Of a stretch of DNA of 10,412 nucleotides, positions 6,695 to 10,412 are shown in pieces. The notes beneath the pieces were generated by a model. The model saw only the letters and a list, made by a program, of their open reading frames with translations. It had not been told where the DNA came from and made no database searches. Both the position numbers and the translations under genes were made by a program. Position 1 is the first letter of the stretch. Each line of letters starts with the position of its first letter. The stretch comes from an uncultured bacterium (GTDB lineage: Bacteria; Bacillota; Clostridia; Lachnospirales; Lachnospiraceae). The stretch spans positions 1 through 10,412 of the forward strand of contig CALFUE010000109.1 in the NCBI GenBank assembly GCA_937916345.1. The letters run 5' to 3'.

Positions 6695-7287
6695 AGTTCC
6701 CTTCTGCCTTCCAGCGCTCTGGAAAGCGTCACTTCATCGATATTTTCCAGATCCCCTCCCACGGGCACTCCGCTGGCGATGCGACTGACCTTTATTCCCG
6801 CAGGCTTGATGAGGCGCGAGATATACATGGCCGTGGTCTCACCCTGGAGACTGGAATTCGTGGCAATTATCACTTCCTCGACATCCCCCTCAAGCCTCTC
6901 CATCAATTCTTTCAGGCGTATGTCCGCGGGACCTATGCCGTCCTGGGGCGATATGGCGCCGCCCAGCACATGATAGACGCCCTCGTACTTGCCGATCTTT
7001 TCGTAGGCCGCCAAATCCCTGGTTGTCTCCACCACCATAATGATCCGCTTGGAGCGCTTCGGGTTAGAACATATCGGACAGATCTCCTCGTCCGTCAGCG
7101 TGAAGCACTCTCTGCAGAGACGGACACTCTTTTTTGCCTCGTAGAGAGCGCCTGCCAGCTCCTTTACATCATCCTCCGGCATATTCAAAATATGAAAAGC
7201 AAGCCTCTGCGCGGATTTCGACCCGATACCGGGAAGCCCTGACAAATACTCTATCAATTTGTTTATCTTATTGCTGTAAAATTCCAT
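6691..7287 (-). CDS. recR: Recombination mediator protein RecR
   Basis: RecR acts with RecF and RecO to load RecA onto single-stranded DNA at gaps. This 198-residue protein has the full family layout. There is an N-terminal helix-hairpin-helix region (LSGLPGIGSKSAQRLAFH, about 15-32), a zinc finger with Cys58, Cys61, Cys70 and Cys73, a Toprim domain from about residue 80 (VVETTRDLAAYE, then GAISPQDGIGP) and the closing VTLSRALEGR motif. The ATG at 7287 follows ybaB by 17 bases, with GGCAGG about nine bases upstream as a moderate ribosome binding site. The order dnaX-ybaB-recR is one of the most conserved small clusters in bacteria and supports the call. The stop overlaps the next gene. Confidence 0.97.
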   Translation of the reverse strand: MEFYSNKINKLIEYLSGLPGIGSKSAQRLAFHILNMPEDDVKELAGALYEAKKSVRLCRECFTLTDEEICPICSNPKRSKRIIMVVETTRDLAAYEKIGKYEGVYHVLGGAISPQDGIGPADIRLKELMERLEGDVEEVIIATNSSLQGETTAMYISRLIKPAGIKVSRIASGVPVGGDLENIDEVTLSRALEGRREL

Positions 7288-7304
7288 CTAAAAAAGCCTG
7301 CCTA

Positions 7305-7658
7305 TCAGAAGCCCAGTCCGCCGAGACCTCCCGCATTGCCGCCCGTGATGCGTCCAATAGTGGCGTCAGAATATTCCTTCGCCTGGCGCAGAGCCTCGTT
7401 TACCGCTGCCATCACCAGATCCTCCAGAGTCTCCACATCGTCGGGATCCACCGCATCTGGATCGATCTTTATCTTTGTTATCTCACTGGTGCCCGTCACC
7501 GTCACCTCCACAACGCCGCCTCCGGCTGCGGCTGTGGTCTCCTTCTCCTCGATCTCCTTCTGAGCCTCCTCCATCTGTCGCTGCATCTTTTGCGCCTGCT
7601 TCATCAGGCTGCCCATGTTGCCCGGCATTCCACCGGGAAATCCACCTCTTTTTGCCAT
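7305..7658 (-). CDS. ybaB: YbaB/EbfC-family nucleoid-associated protein
   Basis: This 117-residue small DNA-binding protein forms dimers and coats DNA in other bacteria. The N-terminus is glycine- and methionine-rich (GGFPGGMPGNMGSLMKQAQKMQRQME), leading into a charged amphipathic helix of about residues 18-42. The conserved core GGGVVEVTVTGTSEITKIKIDP follows, then the ETLEDLVMAAVNEALRQAKE helix and a glycine-rich tail. The ATG at 7658 has AAGGAG (7666-7671) seven bases upstream, a very good match. The gap to dnaX is only 14 bases and recR follows after 17. The position between dnaX and recR is the standard one, so the call is secure even though the molecular role of the family is only partly known. 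Confidence 0.95.
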   Translation of the reverse strand: MAKRGGFPGGMPGNMGSLMKQAQKMQRQMEEAQKEIEEKETTAAAGGGVVEVTVTGTSEITKIKIDPDAVDPDDVETLEDLVMAAVNEALRQAKEYSDATIGRITGGNAGGLGGLGF

Positions 7659-7672
7659 TTTCTTACTCCTTT

Positions 7673-9253
7673 TTAATCCTCTTCCTCGACAGTCATACCG
7701 AAGTCAGGAAAACTCATATCTCTTAAGTCCTTTGAGGCTTTCAAGCCTTCGGACTGTTCACCTTCTTTAACAAATTTTACATTGACACTTTTCCTGACAT
7801 GATCGCAGATGGCGGAAACAACGGTCTTCTCCTCATCCGCTGTCAGGGTGTCTCCCATGACGCTCTTTACGATCACGAGAGTATTTCCGTCCTCTGTCTT
7901 TATGTTGGAATTGGCAACAGCGGTTGCCACCTTACCCACAAAGCCCTTTTTTATCATGTTCCAGTCATTTGTGATCTTTTTTAGGTCGTCACTCACCGCC
8001 GGCTCATATTCCTTTTTCTGCGGAGCTGTGTTTTCGAGTATCTTTTCCGCTATCGCGCTCCTGTCCGCTCTCTCTCCCGTCTCCGATACAGCAAAGGACG
8101 CGTTCCTGATTCCGGACTCAATCTCGTCCATGCGCTGGTTCAAGGCCTCCACATCCACATCCATCCTGGGAGTGCATAGCCTGATGAGTTCTATCTCGAT
8201 CAGCACTCTCTTCTGTGACTCGTGTCTGATCTTGTTTGAGAGCTCGCAAAAAATATGTATATACCTGACCAGAATGTCCGAACTTACCTCCACTGCCGTT
8301 TTTTTCAGGGCAGCCAGCGCCTCCGAGGATAGATCTATGAGATCATCGATATTTTCGGCACTCCTTACCAGAAGCATATTACGCAAGTACCAGGTAAAGT
8401 CATCCACGAAGAAATTCAGATCGCGCCCCAGTACCACCAACTCATCCAAAGATGCTATCACCGTGGTGATATCCTTTGCCAGGATGGCGGAGAGCATTTT
8501 TTCGTAGCAGTCAGTATCCACCGCCCCAAGCACATCGATGGCCATATCCCGGGTGAGCTTGTCTCCGAAATGAAAAGCGATGCACTGATCCAACAGCGAG
8601 AGTGCGTCTCTCATGGATCCGTCCGCACTCTTTGCGACGAATTCAAGCGCCCCTCTCTCGGCGGAAAGTCCCTCCTTTTCTACCACCTCTGTCAGCCTGT
8701 CCGTAATGGTCGCGATGTCGATACGCCTGAAATCATAGCGCTGGCATCTGGACAGTATCGTGGTAAGAAGCTTCTGGGGATCGGTTGTCGCAAGTATGAA
8801 TATCACATACCCCGGGGGCTCCTCCAAGGTCTTTAAAAGGGCATTTGATGCCGGCTCGGTCAGCATATGAACCTCGTCGATAATGTAAACCTTGTAACGG
8901 CCTGTCACGGGGGGATAGGACACCTCCTCGATCAGCCTTCTGATATCGTCAACGCCACGGTTAGAGGCCGCATCCATCTCTATTACATTGATAGCGGTGC
9001 CGTTTGCCATGGCCTCGCAAGAGGGACAGTGGCCGCAGGGACTTCCATCCACCGGTGACTCACAATTCACGGAATGGGCAAAAATTTTTGCCACGGTTGT
9101 CTTTCCCGTACCCCTGGTACCACAAAACAGGTAGGCATGTGAAAACCTACCTGCTGAAATCTGATTTTTTAAGGTTGTTACTATATGATCCTGTCCTTTG
9201 ACATCTGAAAAAACCGCCGGACGGAACTTTCTGTATAATGTCTGATATGACAT
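7673..9253 (-). CDS. dnaX: DNA polymerase III clamp-loader subunit DnaX (tau, with possible gamma product)
   Basis: DnaX is the ATPase of the clamp loader that places the sliding clamp on primed DNA. The 526-residue protein starts MSYQTLYRKFRP, as usual. Walker A is GTRGTGKT (45-52), the zinc module has Cys64, Cys73, Cys76 and Cys79, and Walker B is IIDEVHML (124-131). ATTDPQKLLTTILSRCQR (155-172) gives sensor 1 and the SRC motif with the Arg finger. Domain III follows to about residue 370, then a variable region and a C-terminal tau part. The ATG at 9253 is 7 bases after pfk. The nearest ribosome binding site, GGAG, is about 12 bases upstream within pfk, so coupling to pfk translation is likely. 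At codons 425-426 and 435-436 are slippery A_AAA_AAG heptamers (see the separate entry). Confidence 0.97.
   Translation of the reverse strand: MSYQTLYRKFRPAVFSDVKGQDHIVTTLKNQISAGRFSHAYLFCGTRGTGKTTVAKIFAHSVNCESPVDGSPCGHCPSCEAMANGTAINVIEMDAASNRGVDDIRRLIEEVSYPPVTGRYKVYIIDEVHMLTEPASNALLKTLEEPPGYVIFILATTDPQKLLTTILSRCQRYDFRRIDIATITDRLTEVVEKEGLSAERGALEFVAKSADGSMRDALSLLDQCIAFHFGDKLTRDMAIDVLGAVDTDCYEKMLSAILAKDITTVIASLDELVVLGRDLNFFVDDFTWYLRNMLLVRSAENIDDLIDLSSEALAALKKTAVEVSSDILVRYIHIFCELSNKIRHESQKRVLIEIELIRLCTPRMDVDVEALNQRMDEIESGIRNASFAVSETGERADRSAIAEKILENTAPQKKEYEPAVSDDLKKITNDWNMIKKGFVGKVATAVANSNIKTEDGNTLVIVKSVMGDTLTADEEKTVVSAICDHVRKSVNVKFVKEGEQSEGLKASKDLRDMSFPDFGMTVEEED
7912..7997 (-). promoter_or_regulatory. 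Candidate programmed -1 ribosomal frameshift region in dnaX
   Basis: Within dnaX two in-frame A_AAA_AAG heptamers occur at 7976-7982 (CTA AAA AAG, codons 424-426) and 7946-7952 (ATA AAA AAG, codons 434-436). This is the same heptamer that E. coli dnaX uses to make gamma. A -1 slip at the first gives three codons (Asp-His-Lys) and then TGA at 7965-7967, a product of 429 residues. A slip at the second gives Gly-Leu-Cys-Gly and then TAA at 7932-7934, a product of 440 residues. An SD-like GGTGAG (7992-7997) lies nine bases before the first site. A hairpin with a 7-base stem and 4-base loop (7912-7929) starts 16 bases after the second. The spacing of the hairpin is longer than ideal, so activity is inferred. 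Confidence 0.5.
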
Positions 9254-9260
9254 TTAAGGC

Positions 9261-10349
9261 TTAATCTCCAAAACTTATTCCTACGAATTTTGCATCCTTG
9301 ATGATCTGTGATTCCGGATCAACGCTCTTTAACTGACCTGCCACCTTTTCGAGAGGCACTCTCACCAGCTCTCTGTGCACATTTCCAATCATATTTCCGA
9401 AATCACCCTCAATGATGGCCTTTGCGGCCTCAGCGCCAAGTCTGGTGCAGAGCACTCTGTCGTAGGGGCATGGGCTTCCGCCGCGCTGTGTGTGACCGGG
9501 AACCGTGACTCTAACCTCAATGCCGGTCTTTTTGGTTATCTCGTCGGCAAGCTCGTAAGACACCGACGGGTACTTCTTCTCTTCCTGCTTTTTCTTGTAT
9601 TCTTTTTTGGAGAGGGCAGCGTCCTTCTTTGAGATAGCACCCTCCGCAACCGCGAGGATAGTAAAGCCCTTACCCTCTTTGGTACGCCTCTTTATCGCTT
9701 CTATTACCTTATCCGTGTCGTAGGGTATCTCCGGGATCAGGATGATATCCGCACCCGACGCCATGCCGGCGTTCAGCGTCAGCCAGCCTACCTTATGTCC
9801 CATAACCTCTACTATGAACACTCTGTTGTGGGAGGCAGCCGTCGTGTGTATGCAGTCAATGGCCTCTGTTGCTATATTTATGGCACTCTGGAAACCAAAG
9901 GTGACTTCGGTTCCGGCGATATCATTGTCTATAGTCTTTGGCAGGTGGATGACATTCAGTCCCTCCTCCCGAAGCAGATTCGCGGTCTTCTGAGTTCCGT
10001 TTCCGCCGAGGATCACAATGCAGTCAAGATTGAGCTTGTGATAATTCTGCTTCATTGCCTCGACCTTGTCGACACCATTTTCGTCGGGAATGCGTATCTC
10101 CTTAAATGGCACGCGACTGGTGCCGAGTATCGTGCCTCCCTTGGTGAGTATGCCTGAGAAATCCTGTGGCGTCAGCAGCTTAAAATCCCCATATATCAAG
10201 CCCTTATAGCCATTCAGAAAGCCGTAGAGCTCCAGATTTTCGCAGTTGTTGGAAAGGCCCTTTACTACGCCTCTCATGGCGGCGTTTAGCGCCTGGCAGT
10301 CTCCGCCGCTGGTCAGAAAACCGACTCTCATTACTTTTTTTGTACTCAT
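9261..10349 (-). CDS. pfkA: 6-phosphofructokinase of the mixed ATP/PPi-signature clade
   Basis: The enzyme phosphorylates fructose 6-phosphate to fructose 1,6-bisphosphate, the committed step of glycolysis. The 362 residues exceed the ~320 of the classical bacterial ATP enzyme. Motifs in order are TSGGDCQALNAAMRG (13-27), GGTILGTSR (71-79), GGNGTQKTA (115-123), PKTIDND (137-143) with the catalytic Asp, VMGHKVGW (182-189) and VTVPGHTQRGGSPCPYDR (281-298). Gly118 (E. coli Gly104 position) is the ATP-type residue, while Lys138 (E. coli Gly124 position) is the PPi-type residue, so the phosphoryl donor is uncertain with ATP slightly favoured. Asn117 replaces the usual Asp of GGDG, and His185 replaces the usual Arg of MGR. 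The ATG at 10349 has a strong AGGAGG (10357-10362) seven bases upstream. dnaX follows after 7 bases. Confidence 0.93.
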   Translation of the reverse strand: MSTKKVMRVGFLTSGGDCQALNAAMRGVVKGLSNNCENLELYGFLNGYKGLIYGDFKLLTPQDFSGILTKGGTILGTSRVPFKEIRIPDENGVDKVEAMKQNYHKLNLDCIVILGGNGTQKTANLLREEGLNVIHLPKTIDNDIAGTEVTFGFQSAINIATEAIDCIHTTAASHNRVFIVEVMGHKVGWLTLNAGMASGADIILIPEIPYDTDKVIEAIKRRTKEGKGFTILAVAEGAISKKDAALSKKEYKKKQEEKKYPSVSYELADEITKKTGIEVRVTVPGHTQRGGSPCPYDRVLCTRLGAEAAKAIIEGDFGNMIGNVHRELVRVPLEKVAGQLKSVDPESQIIKDAKFVGISFGD

Positions 10350-10378
10350 ATAAACCCCTCCTCTAATATCGCTAGTTT

Positions 10379-10407
10379 ATTATCTGACCCAATCCGTCAG
10401 ATGCCGA
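10379..10407 (-). promoter_or_regulatory. Weak candidate promoter with overlapping inverted repeat upstream of pfk
   Basis: On the minus strand GATAAT (10379-10384) lies 17 bases from TCGGCA (10402-10407), which matches the -35 consensus at four of six positions. An inverted repeat CTGAC/GTCAG (10384-10388 and 10396-10400, 7-base centre) occupies the spacer and touches the -10 box, where a repressor could sit. The predicted start, near 10372, would give a short leader holding the strong AGGAGG site. The window ends at 10412, so a further upstream gene and promoter cannot be excluded. Confidence 0.3.
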
Positions 10408-10412
10408 TACCG

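Noticed and set aside
7809..8507. Long plus-strand open frame opposite dnaX
   Set aside because: The translation is low-complexity Ser/Arg/Phe-rich, has no recognisable domain, and lies entirely antisense to the well-supported DnaX coding frame.
1..10412. CRISPR array, transposon, prophage, attachment site, tRNA or riboswitch
   Set aside because: No regularly spaced direct repeats, transposase or integrase motifs, tRNA cloverleaf or conserved riboswitch core were seen. Nearly all sequence is accounted for by tightly packed genes and no gap exceeds about 120 bases.

Overview
The window looks like a chromosomal segment from a Gram-positive anaerobe of the class Clostridia, most likely Lachnospiraceae (Butyrivibrio/Roseburia-like). 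This rests on gene content and style rather than on any search: a DUF5711-like gene next to a CvpA gene, a DUF3737 protein, a mixed-signature phosphofructokinase of about 360 residues, AAGGAG-type ribosome binding sites and moderate GC. The exact genus cannot be told from the sequence.

Layout. From right to left on the minus strand runs one long, tightly packed array: pfk (9261-10349), dnaX (7673-9253), ybaB (7305-7658), recR (6691-7287), a DUF5711-type membrane-anchored protein (5519-6694), cvpA (5037-5522), a DUF3737 beta-helix protein (4121-5005), a PatB/MalY-type C-S lyase (2958-4121), surE (2192-2908) and a COG4099-type alpha/beta hydrolase (1390-2184). Most junctions are overlaps (ATGA, TTGA, TGATG) or gaps of 7-17 bases; the widest gap is 49 bases (patB-surE). 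The ten genes could be read as one or a few overlapping transcripts. Facing them on the plus strand is a lipoprotein amino-acid-binding protein gene (571-1389). It abuts the hydrolase gene end to end with no spacer, and its probable terminator is built from its own last codons. Divergent from it is hypA (105-452, minus). At the far left a near-consensus promoter (24-52) fires out of the window.

How the genes work together. dnaX-ybaB-recR is the classical clamp-loader / nucleoid-associated / recombination-mediator cluster. Here it is preceded, 7 bases away, by a glycolytic gene and followed by two envelope genes (DUF5711 and CvpA) that overlap by ATGA. The downstream part is metabolic or housekeeping: cysteine/cystathionine C-S lysis, nucleotide dephosphorylation, and an esterase or peptidase-like hydrolase. 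The binding protein has no permease or ATPase beside it, and hypA has no other hyp or hydrogenase gene beside it in view.

No clear new defence, mobile or secondary-metabolite system is visible. The best second-look items are: (1) a candidate programmed -1 frameshift region in dnaX, with two in-frame A_AAA_AAG heptamers, early -1 stops, an upstream SD-like element and a downstream 7-bp hairpin, predicting a gamma-like product of 429 or 440 residues; (2) a possibly leaderless hypA transcript; (3) the strong leftward promoter with an A/T-rich upstream block; (4) the mixed ATP/PPi signature and the Asn and His substitutions in the phosphofructokinase.
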